Assembly: GCA_021324335.1 (NCBI GenBank)
Contig: JAJPJH010000038.1
Location: 1-34,632 of the forward strand
Length of the DNA: 34,632 nt
Source of the DNA: Gammaproteobacteria bacterium
GTDB lineage: Bacteria; Pseudomonadota; Gammaproteobacteria; DSM-16500
Direction: 5' to 3'
Shown here: piece by piece, positions 1 to 7,368 of the stretch
How positions within the stretch are numbered: position 1 is the first letter of the stretch
Layout of the letters: every line of letters begins with the position of its first letter
Position numbers and translations under genes: made by a program
Notes under the pieces: model-generated
Seen by the model: only the letters and a program-made list of their open reading frames with translations
Database searches by the model: none
Told to the model about the DNA's origin: nothing

Positions 1-2023
1 TGATGACTTGCAGCCAGGGGGGAGCAGGTTTTTTACCTAACCGTCCTTCAAGATACATCGTCTTACAAGCGGCTCGTTGCAATTTGCCGCTGGAGGTTTT
101 GGGGACAACATGGGGAGCAACTAAGAGAATTTGATCAGGAACAATATCTAAGGGCGTTGAAATAGCCTGTTTAATTTTTTCTATGATCTCTTCTCGCTGC
201 CCTGGATTTTTCTCGCGTGTTTCAGCGACAACGATTAATTGCTCCGTATTGCGATCTTGATCTACCGCACCAAATGCAGCGACACAACCTTGCCGTATGC
301 CTTCTACATTACCAACCAATTCTTCTATTTCAGCCGGATAAAGATTGCGGCCTGCTTTAATGATTAAATCTTTGCGACGCCCTGTAATAAATACTTCGCC
401 ATCAGCAAGATAAGCCAAATCCCCCGAATCAATCCAACCATCATGGAAGACGGCTTGCGTGGCTTGTGGATTATTGTAATATCCTTGCATGCTGGAAGGA
501 CCCCGAAAGTGTAAATTACCCACATGGCGCTCCGGTAACACTTGATCTTTCTCATCGACAATTCGAATTTCATGATTTTCAAGCGGTTTACCGCAAGCAG
601 CAAATTCCAGGGTATTTTTACTATGGGAAGGTTCTGCTAGTCGTTCTTCTTCAAATTTCTTTCTATCAACTGTATCAATACGAAATTCTCGTCCCAGAGG
701 AGGAATAGCCAAACCCACCGTCGATTCAGCTAATCCGTAAACAGGCATTAAGGCACTACGCTTAAACCCGTAAGGGGCAAATTTTTTCGCGAAAGCTTCC
801 AACGTAGCAGGATAAACTTTTTCTGCCCCATTCGCAGCCATACCCCAGGAACTTAAATCCAATCCTTCTATCATCGCAGGTTCAATTTTACGTACACAGA
901 GTTCATAAGCAAAATTAGGTGCGCCTGAATGGGTACCGCGATGATGATGAATCGCCCAGAGCCATCGTTCAGGCCGAGTTAAAAAGGAAAATGGCGTCAT
1001 TACGATTAAGGGAATGCCGTAATAGAGACTGCCTAGCCACATCCCGATTAATCCCATGTCATGATAAAGCGGTAACCAGCTCACTGCGACAGAATCGGGG
1101 GTGACTGCAACTGCTTTACCATAGGCGCGAATATTGGAAAGTAAATTATAGTGGGATAACAACACGCCTTTCGGAGCCGCTGTACTGCCAGAAGTATATT
1201 GGATAAAAGCAGCATGATCAGATCGCGCTTTGAAAATAGAAGAGGAAGCAAGTGGCAGGGGAGCTATTAGTTCCTCATGCGTTATCACTTCTTTAAGGCT
1301 AGGGACAAATGCTTTCAACAAATGGCTTAATTTTTCTGCTTGTTCAAACGTCACTAACATCCGCACTTCTGCATTTTGTAAAATACGCGATTCTAATTGG
1401 GCATATGCTTCTAGCATGTGAGCACGGAACGGTGGATAAATGGGAACAGGAATACCACCTGCTAGCAAGATACCAAAAAAAGTAGAGAAAAAACTGGGGT
1501 GGGTCGGCAGCATAATGGCAACGGTTTCACCCTCTCGTAAACCCCGCTGCTTTAATCCTTGCGCTACGCGTAAAGAAGACTGCAGTAACTGCTCGTAAGT
1601 AATGATATCTTCGCCACCCGCTTCATTTTGAAAATAAATATGCGCTTTATCGGGCGATTTTTCGCCGTAAAGTAACAAAATATCAATCAAGGTATGTGCT
1701 TGCGTAGGATCTACCGATGAATACTGACCATGTTCTTTGATAACATTATGCTGCAGGGGAATAACTCGGGGATTCGCTTGCTGTATATAATCGATAATTT
1801 CTTGCAAAGTTTCTGCAGAAGCAATGATGCGATCGGGAATAGTAATATCAAATTTTCTTTCCAGGCGAAGAAATAATTCAGCACGCGCCAAACTGTCTAT
1901 GCCTAATCGCTGTAGAGACATCGTCAGCTTAATTTCCCTGCGGGAGCCACCTAACTCTGCTACTAACTGATTAGTAATCGCAATCAGTTCTTTTTCCATG
2001 TCATCGTGAGAAAATTTTTTCAT
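1..2023 (-). CDS. Acyl-carrier domain fused to fatty-acyl-AMP ligase, partial (C-terminus beyond left edge)
   Basis: Reading leftward from the ATG at 2021-2023, the frame stays open to base 1, giving 674 visible residues. Residues 1-85 form a phosphopantetheine carrier domain with the attachment Ser44 in GIDSL. An adenylate-forming enzyme follows, with YTSGSTAAPKG at 276-286, SGAPNFAYELC, SSWGMAANGAE, YGLAESTV and GRRKDLIIKAGRNLYP near 544-560. These motifs are typical of fatty-acyl-AMP ligases (FAAL), which activate fatty acids as acyl-AMP and pass them to a carrier protein rather than to CoA. Here the acceptor carrier would be in cis at the N-terminus. The start overlaps the ubiH stop (ATGA), so it is translationally coupled as the last visible gene of ygfB-pepP-ubiH. 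The ligase C-terminal subdomain ends near residue 660 and the frame continues, so another domain may follow. The substrate and final product are unknown. Confidence 0.85.
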   Translation of the reverse strand, partial: MKKFSHDDMEKELIAITNQLVAELGGSRREIKLTMSLQRLGIDSLARAELFLRLERKFDITIPDRIIASAETLQEIIDYIQQANPRVIPLQHNVIKEHGQYSSVDPTQAHTLIDILLLYGEKSPDKAHIYFQNEAGGEDIITYEQLLQSSLRVAQGLKQRGLREGETVAIMLPTHPSFFSTFFGILLAGGIPVPIYPPFRAHMLEAYAQLESRILQNAEVRMLVTFEQAEKLSHLLKAFVPSLKEVITHEELIAPLPLASSSIFKARSDHAAFIQYTSGSTAAPKGVLLSHYNLLSNIRAYGKAVAVTPDSVAVSWLPLYHDMGLIGMWLGSLYYGIPLIVMTPFSFLTRPERWLWAIHHHRGTHSGAPNFAYELCVRKIEPAMIEGLDLSSWGMAANGAEKVYPATLEAFAKKFAPYGFKRSALMPVYGLAESTVGLAIPPLGREFRIDTVDRKKFEEERLAEPSHSKNTLEFAACGKPLENHEIRIVDEKDQVLPERHVGNLHFRGPSSMQGYYNNPQATQAVFHDGWIDSGDLAYLADGEVFITGRRKDLIIKAGRNLYPAEIEELVGNVEGIRQGCVAAFGAVDQDRNTEQLIVVAETREKNPGQREEIIEKIKQAISTPLDIVPDQILLVAPHVVPKTSSGKLQRAACKTMYLEGRLGKKPAPPWLQVI

Positions 2024-3180
2024 TCGTTTGCGCTCAATAATAAAGAGGGTACACGTCCTGATCGACCCATCATTTCTTGCAGACATTTTGTTTTAAGCGT
2101 AGGCATGAGATCTAAACCCACCATGCCGAAGGGGATAAAACCTGCTAATAAAGAATGACGAGAAAACAGCTGTGAGAGGCGGTGAGATAAACCAATACTT
2201 TTTGCTTGCTGTTTTTGAGTTTGTAACAAAGCTTGTTGTAAATCCACTTTTTCCTTCATGCTGTCGATGAGAGTGGCGACCTCATACACGGCCAGATTAA
2301 ATCCTTGTGCAGCGATAGGATGGAGCGTATGTAAAGCGTTACCTAATAAGATAACACTGTCAGCGATGGATCTTTCCGCTCTCACCATGCGCAATGGAAA
2401 TTGATGGCGCACTTGACAGCGTTCCAAGCGTCCTAAGCGATAACCAAATTCTTTTTGCAATGCTTGCAGGAAATCATCATCAGAAAGCGACATCAGGTGA
2501 GCAATGACTTTCTTCTCCGCTGTCCAGATCGTAGCGCATTCATTGCCAACTAATGGCAGCATAGCAATCGCGCCGTTATCGACAAAACGCTCATACGCGA
2601 TGTGATGATGCGATCGCTTTAAGGTAGTGCGAGTGACGATAGCACTTTGATGATAATCGACGACAGTGATAGGGATATTTAATTGCGAACGCACTGTCGA
2701 TTCCGTGCCATCTGCACCAATTACAAGCGGAGCGTGAAGTATCTTTTGACCAATAGCGGTATCGAGTGTAAGCGTCACCCTCCCTTCTTGTTGGTGAAGT
2801 GAGATGAGTTTTGCTGGCCGATACAAGGTGATATGGATAGATGAGGCCAGCTTGTCATGCAATGCTGCTTCAATAAAGCGAGCAGGAATGACATGGCCTA
2901 GGGTGGGCAGATGAGCATCCTCACGTGTCAAACGAACTGCGCCAAATCGCCCTTGATAAGAAACATGGACTTGATGAATCGGAGCTGCATGCGCCGCCAG
3001 CATAGGCCAAAGACCAAGATGCTGCAAAAATTGACAGCTGCCATAATTCAAGGCAAATAATCGTGGATCATCTTGACTCGGTAATTTGGCATCAATGAGG
3101 GCAATGCGCTTATCAGGCAGTGCTGCTGCCAGCCCTGCGCCGACTAACCCGCCGCCAACAATGATGAGATCGTAATGCAT
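2020..3180 (-). CDS. ubiH: FAD-dependent ubiquinone-biosynthesis hydroxylase, UbiH type
   Basis: A 386-residue aromatic-ring monooxygenase of the UbiH/COQ6 family, which uses FAD, NAD(P)H and O2 to hydroxylate the benzoquinone ring precursor of ubiquinone. The FAD-binding GGGLVGAG lies at residues 9-16, the GADGTES motif at 155-161, and the second FAD motif GNALHTLHPIAAQGFNLA at 280-297. Length agrees with E. coli UbiH (about 390). The start has the Shine-Dalgarno AAGGTG immediately upstream, and the gene lies 8 bp after pepP. In E. coli ubiH follows ygfB-pepP and precedes ubiI. Here the next gene is instead an acyl-AMP ligase overlapping by 4 bp. Assignment to UbiH rather than UbiI/UbiF rests on gene order and is less certain than the family call. 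Confidence 0.9.
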   Translation of the reverse strand: MHYDLIIVGGGLVGAGLAAALPDKRIALIDAKLPSQDDPRLFALNYGSCQFLQHLGLWPMLAAHAAPIHQVHVSYQGRFGAVRLTREDAHLPTLGHVIPARFIEAALHDKLASSIHITLYRPAKLISLHQQEGRVTLTLDTAIGQKILHAPLVIGADGTESTVRSQLNIPITVVDYHQSAIVTRTTLKRSHHHIAYERFVDNGAIAMLPLVGNECATIWTAEKKVIAHLMSLSDDDFLQALQKEFGYRLGRLERCQVRHQFPLRMVRAERSIADSVILLGNALHTLHPIAAQGFNLAVYEVATLIDSMKEKVDLQQALLQTQKQQAKSIGLSHRLSQLFSRHSLLAGFIPFGMVGLDLMPTLKTKCLQEMMGRSGRVPSLLLSANE

Positions 3181-3188
3181 GCATCACC

Positions 3189-4496
3189 TTACTTGGCCAT
3201 CAATGCTTGAATGTCTGCTACGGTTTTGGGAATACGATGACTTAAAACCTCACAACCTTTTTCCGTAATCAACACATTATCTTCAATGCGCACACCGATA
3301 TTATGCCAGCGTGGGTCAACTGGCAAATCAGCAGAAATATAAATACCTGGTTCCACCGTAAAAAGATGACCGGGTTGCAATAGCCGCCAGTTGTCGCCCA
3401 CTTTATAACGACCTACATCATGCACATCCAGCCCTAACCAGTGGCCAGAGCGATGCATATAAAAAGGCGTGTAAGCATGGCTTGCAATCAGATCATCGAG
3501 ACGGCCTTTTAATAGGCCGAGATCGATTAATCCTTGGGTCATGATCTTGACAATAATATCTTGCGCGATCGTCCATGAGATACCGGGTTTGAGCGCAGCG
3601 ATAGCTGCTAATTGAGCAGCTAAGACTAATTCATAAATCGCTCGCTGTTCTCCCGAAAAATGGCCATTGGCTGGAAAAGTACGGGTAATATCAGCAGCAT
3701 AATTTTGATATTCCGCACCCGCATCAATTAAGACTAATTCCCCATCCTGGATCCGCTGATTGTTGGTGACATAATGCAAGACACAGGCATTCGCACCGGT
3801 ACCAATAATAGAGCCATAGGCTGGAAAACGTGCGCCGTGTCTTACAAATTCATACATCAATTCCGCTTCAAGTTCATATTCATACATCCCTGGCCGACAA
3901 GCTCGTATCGCACGCAGGTGGGCTTTTTCTGTGATATCAATGGCTTTCTGTATCGTCGCAATTTCAGCAGGACTTTTGAACAAGCGCATTTCATGAAGCG
4001 TCGGGGTGATATCAGCAAACGTGAGCGGTGCTTGTGCGCCACTGCGAATTTTAGCGCGTAGTTGATTGATAATGCGAAAGAGCACTTCATCGAATTCTTT
4101 ATTTAAACCGAGCGGATAATGGATAGCCTCTCTGCCCATGATTAAGTCAGGTAACAGCCGCTCAAGCTCAGTGATAGGAAAAGCCTGGTCTGCTAAAAAT
4201 TCCTTACATGCACCTTCTTGCCCAGCGCGCCGACCATTCCAAATTTCATGGTCACGATCACGAGGACGATTGAATAAAATATATTCGCCCTCTTTTCTAC
4301 CTGGCAGTAATATCATTACCGCATCAGGCTCGTTAAATCCCGTCAAATAATAAAAATCGCTATTTTGGCGATAAGCATGTTCAGTCTCCCCGTTACGAAA
4401 CAATTGTGGGGCAGCGGGGAGAATGACCATACCGCTAGGACCAATCTTTTGCATTAATGCTTTTCGGCGGCTGGCATATTCATTCATAGTGATCAT
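3189..4496 (-). CDS. pepP: Xaa-Pro aminopeptidase (aminopeptidase P)
   Basis: A 435-residue cytoplasmic M24B metallopeptidase that removes N-terminal residues preceding proline. The five metal ligands of the pita-bread fold are all present: D258 (LIDAG), D269 (AADITR), H352 (HRSGHWLGLDVHD), E382 (VEPGIYI) and E405 (RIEDN). They match the E. coli PepP positions almost one for one, and the length is near the 441 of E. coli. Residues 1-170 form the usual N-terminal domain (FYYLTGFNEPDAV). The first ATG has AAGGGA eight bases upstream. A second in-frame ATG three codons later is possible. It lies between ygfB and ubiH in the conserved order. Confidence 0.95.
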   Translation of the reverse strand: MITMNEYASRRKALMQKIGPSGMVILPAAPQLFRNGETEHAYRQNSDFYYLTGFNEPDAVMILLPGRKEGEYILFNRPRDRDHEIWNGRRAGQEGACKEFLADQAFPITELERLLPDLIMGREAIHYPLGLNKEFDEVLFRIINQLRAKIRSGAQAPLTFADITPTLHEMRLFKSPAEIATIQKAIDITEKAHLRAIRACRPGMYEYELEAELMYEFVRHGARFPAYGSIIGTGANACVLHYVTNNQRIQDGELVLIDAGAEYQNYAADITRTFPANGHFSGEQRAIYELVLAAQLAAIAALKPGISWTIAQDIIVKIMTQGLIDLGLLKGRLDDLIASHAYTPFYMHRSGHWLGLDVHDVGRYKVGDNWRLLQPGHLFTVEPGIYISADLPVDPRWHNIGVRIEDNVLITEKGCEVLSHRIPKTVADIQALMAK

Positions 4497-4517
4497 TACT
4501 GCTTTCCCTTTTTAATA

Positions 4518-5087
4518 CTAATGGAGATGAGTGGAAGAATGTTGGCTTTTTTTCGCAGCATCTTGCTCACGTAAATCCTGATAAATCAGGATAACAGCCA
4601 TGCGTACATATTCAACCAATTCGACATAGGCTACTTCATCTTCTTCGTTAGCAGCGACATTTTCGTAATTCATTTTTGCTACTTCAATAATGTCATTAAT
4701 GGCTTCGGTCATTTCACTCGGTTCACGATCCACAATAGGGACTTCGACCATTTTTAAGCCCGTTAAATAGCCTTGACACCATAAGGTAAGGGCTTCGGCG
4801 CGGTGGGGTAAGTCTTCGGAATCGGGGGGAAGCAGCAATTGGAACTCGAATAGGAAATCATCCAATTGTTTTGCACTCACCTCATAGATTCCTTGCAATA
4901 GCTTATGTATCTTAGCCGATCCTTTATGACCCCCTCCAATCAGCTCTTCCCATGCTGAGGAGCAACGGGGATTGCCACTTAGAATACCGCAGATCAAACC
5001 ATGGACTTGTGAAGGGTGTAGTTTCAAGCTCGTCTTGGCTAAGGCTTGATCAAGTTTTGTATAAGTGGGCAGGGCTTGTTGTTTCAT
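4518..5087 (-). CDS. ygfB: UPF0149 / YgfB family protein
   Basis: A small acidic helical protein of the UPF0149 (YgfB/YecA-like) family, recognised from LPTYTKLDQAL, the HGLICGILSG segment near the N-terminus, and FLFEFQLLLPPDSEDLPHR followed by LWCQGYLTGL. No enzymatic activity is known for the family. In E. coli ygfB heads the ygfB-pepP-ubiH-ubiI cluster, the same order as here, which supports the call. An upstream ATG at 5141 would add 18 residues (207 instead of 189). I chose the internal start because family members begin just before the LPxY segment. Neither start has a good ribosome site, so this choice is uncertain. Confidence 0.85.
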   Translation of the reverse strand: MKQQALPTYTKLDQALAKTSLKLHPSQVHGLICGILSGNPRCSSAWEELIGGGHKGSAKIHKLLQGIYEVSAKQLDDFLFEFQLLLPPDSEDLPHRAEALTLWCQGYLTGLKMVEVPIVDREPSEMTEAINDIIEVAKMNYENVAANEEDEVAYVELVEYVRMAVILIYQDLREQDAAKKSQHSSTHLH

Positions 5088-5141
5088 ATGTTGTACCAGC
5101 GTAAAGTTCCTAATAGTAACGAAATCAGATTGTCTCGTCAT

Positions 5142-5206
5142 CTGATTAAACAGCTAATGAATAAAAATTAATCATAATACTGTTACTAATGGAGGAGTAA
5201 GGGAGA
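5142..5206. promoter_or_regulatory. Divergent intergenic region, probable promoters
   Basis: This 65-bp AT-rich gap separates the leftward ygfB operon from the rightward 506-residue gene. It must carry the promoter of at least the rightward gene, and of ygfB if the upstream start is used. TAATACTG near 5174 is a possible rightward -10-like stretch. Next to the rightward ATG is a very strong ribosome site (GGAGGAGTAAGGGAG). No clear -35 hexamer is seen. Confidence 0.4.
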
Positions 5207-6727
5207 ATGAAATGTGCAATTATCGGTACAGGCGGATGCTATTCTGCCTTCTATCAAGACTTTGATCCAACTATTTATACTACGATTGATATTGACCCCT
5301 TTGCTTCTCCGGATTGGTTGGAGGATTTCGCCCAATTAAGCGAGGTAGAAATGGAGTTAAAATATGCTTCTTATCATCACCAATTTGATGTCATCTATTG
5401 CCAATATCTATCTGATCGCCTCGACATAGTGCAATTGCTAAAAAATATTGCTTATTTGCTACATCCAGAGGGTGCTCTTCTCTATATAGGCTATAGCTAT
5501 AAGCGAAATGCCCCCTTTTCTCAATATATCCAAAAAAATTTTTATTCTAATATTACTTACAGCACCGAAAACTTTGGCGGCTTTATCTGGCAAGATGATG
5601 GATCTTTTAACGACGAACAGGCTCCTTTTCTCTATGCAGCATTTAAAAAAGAAACAAAATACGTGATAGAAGAAACAATATGGCACCTCTTAGAGTATGC
5701 CTCCCAACAGAAAGGATCATTATTTCCGACCGAAAAACACCGCATCATCGGTCATATTATTAGTACAATGGAGGAAGATTTTGGCTTGAATAGCCCCTTA
5801 TATTTTCATAAAAGAAATGATAAAAATATAAGTTATTTAAATGAAGTGATTGATAAAATTAAGCACGCACTTCCGCTGCATCAGGAGCAAGCTACGTATT
5901 TTACTCGCCTAATGTATATATCTAAATTGCGAGCTGATTATTATTTAGAAAATAAACACTATAGAAAAGCGCTCAGTGATTATTACACCGTAAAATATAT
6001 CACCAGTCATCTTATAACAATAGTGGATTACCAAGATGCGACGAATCAAGAACTACAACTAACTGTTGATAGCTATCAAGAAATGATAAATATAGGTTTT
6101 TTTTATGGAATTGCTGTTCCCCTCCTTTTAGAATTTGATCAATTGATAAAAGATAATTATCTATGGCTAGGATGGCTCGCTGATTTGAAGGGATATGACG
6201 CCATGGAGTTTGAATGGTTAGCGTCTTGCTTCCAGCAGATAGGCTATTCTCAACATGCTGAATGGTACCAAGAAAAAATTTTAATGAAAGAGAAAATAAC
6301 AGAAGAAGAAATAGCACACCACGCTCACGAAGCAAATCTGGCTTTTCAAAAAGCCTGCGCCTCTCAAAATATAAAGAAGGCTACCTTGATTATTAAGTTG
6401 TTAAGGTGGTTACCTACTTTCTTTCAGGATAAGAATAATGCCGCACTGATTATGGACTATAATGAAAAAGGAGAGCAGGAACTTGAAAGTTTATTGAAAA
6501 ATATTCCCTCCTATCCTTTTTTACCTTCCTTTAAACCTCAGGTACTTTGGGAGTCACGTATTTCTTACCGTAGCCCGAGTATCACCCTGCATAATAAAAG
6601 AAAAATTACGACTGAGAATATTGATCAAGTCAATTGGTTAGATATTTTATGTGACCCCGATGAAAAAGGCGTAGAATTAGAGGATTTAACCTATCTCCAT
6701 GAAGCCAAAAAAAGGTACCGGAAATGA
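5207..6727 (+). CDS. Unknown protein with methyltransferase-like N-terminal domain
   Basis: 506 residues, product not recognised. Residues 1-110 resemble a Rossmann SAM-dependent methyltransferase core: IIGTGGCYSAF at 5-15 (glycine-rich loop), TIDIDP at 26-31 (acidic end of strand 2), FDVIYCQYLSDR at 60-71 and LHPEGALLYIG at 85-95 (a typical motif III position). The remainder (about 140-506) is helical, rich in aromatic and acidic residues, and may be repeat-like; I recognise no family in it. There is no signal peptide or membrane segment. The start is well supported by GGAGGAGTAAGGGAG. The stop overlaps the folA start (ATGA), so the two are translationally coupled. Base composition is more AT-rich than the flanking housekeeping genes. 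It could be a methyltransferase, a degenerate non-catalytic relative, or a secreted effector. None of these is established. Confidence 0.7.
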   Translation: MKCAIIGTGGCYSAFYQDFDPTIYTTIDIDPFASPDWLEDFAQLSEVEMELKYASYHHQFDVIYCQYLSDRLDIVQLLKNIAYLLHPEGALLYIGYSYKRNAPFSQYIQKNFYSNITYSTENFGGFIWQDDGSFNDEQAPFLYAAFKKETKYVIEETIWHLLEYASQQKGSLFPTEKHRIIGHIISTMEEDFGLNSPLYFHKRNDKNISYLNEVIDKIKHALPLHQEQATYFTRLMYISKLRADYYLENKHYRKALSDYYTVKYITSHLITIVDYQDATNQELQLTVDSYQEMINIGFFYGIAVPLLLEFDQLIKDNYLWLGWLADLKGYDAMEFEWLASCFQQIGYSQHAEWYQEKILMKEKITEEEIAHHAHEANLAFQKACASQNIKKATLIIKLLRWLPTFFQDKNNAALIMDYNEKGEQELESLLKNIPSYPFLPSFKPQVLWESRISYRSPSITLHNKRKITTENIDQVNWLDILCDPDEKGVELEDLTYLHEAKKRYRK

Positions 6728-7230
6728 GTAAAACAAATTCCCCACGTCTCTCTGCTATTCTTGCCATGTCAGAAAACAGGGTCATTGGGAAAAATAATCA
6801 ATTGCCCTGGCATCTCCCTGCCGATCTCAAACATTTTAAAACTATTACGACTGGCCACCCTATTATTATGGGACGCAAAACCTACGAATCTATTGGAAAA
6901 CCCTTACCTAATCGAACGAATATCATTATGACTCGGCAAAAAGGATTTGATGCGCCCGGTTGTATTGTGGTGCGCTCACTGGCAGAAGCGATGCTACAAA
7001 TAGGAGAAACAGAAGAAATATTTATTATTGGCGGTGCGGAGATTTATCACCAAACATTGTCTGCTATTCAGCGAATTTATTTGACAATTATCCACCATAC
7101 GTTTGATGGCGATGCGTATTTCCCAGAATTAAATAGGAAGGAATGGCGCGAAATAAAATCTGAGCAGCATGAAGCGGATGAGAAGAATTTATATGCGTAT
7201 AGCTTTGTGATATTAGAACGTATGAGTTGA
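6724..7230 (+). CDS. folA: Dihydrofolate reductase
   Basis: A 168-residue DHFR that reduces dihydrofolate to tetrahydrofolate with NADPH. Family signatures are clear: ENRVIGKNNQLPWHLPADL at 17-35 with the catalytic acid D34 (E. coli D27), GRKTYESIG at 50-58 (cofactor site) and IIGGAEIY at 101-108. Length is close to chromosomal FolA (159 in E. coli). The start overlaps the preceding gene's stop by 4 bp (ATGA). In Legionella- and Coxiella-like genomes folA commonly lies near apaH/rsmA. Here it is separated from them by the signalling operon 7369-11926. Confidence 0.96.
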   Translation: MSKTNSPRLSAILAMSENRVIGKNNQLPWHLPADLKHFKTITTGHPIIMGRKTYESIGKPLPNRTNIIMTRQKGFDAPGCIVVRSLAEAMLQIGETEEIFIIGGAEIYHQTLSAIQRIYLTIIHHTFDGDAYFPELNRKEWREIKSEQHEADEKNLYAYSFVILERMS

Positions 7231-7368
7231 TGAATGTTTAAAAATAATATTCCATATAAAACAATGGATTTGTAGCAGCTCAATCAAAAGCGTTTTTCAT
7301 TATGTTAAGATGAAGAATACATCAAAGGGATGGGTCAAATCTGGGATTTATTATGATGAGGTTCAAGG
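7231..7368 (+). promoter_or_regulatory. Intergenic leader of the signalling operon
   Basis: A 138-bp gap with no open frame or RNA gene. It must contain the promoter for the permease-kinase operon unless that is read through from folA, since no hairpin plus T-tract terminator follows folA. A plausible but unproven -10 is TATGTTAAGAT near 7301-7311. GAGG seven bases before 7369 is a good ribosome site. Confidence 0.35.

Noticed and set aside
6012..6335. 107-codon minus-strand open frame inside the methyltransferase-like gene
   Set aside because: Leu/Ser-rich antisense shadow of a gene with a strong start and an ATGA link to folA.
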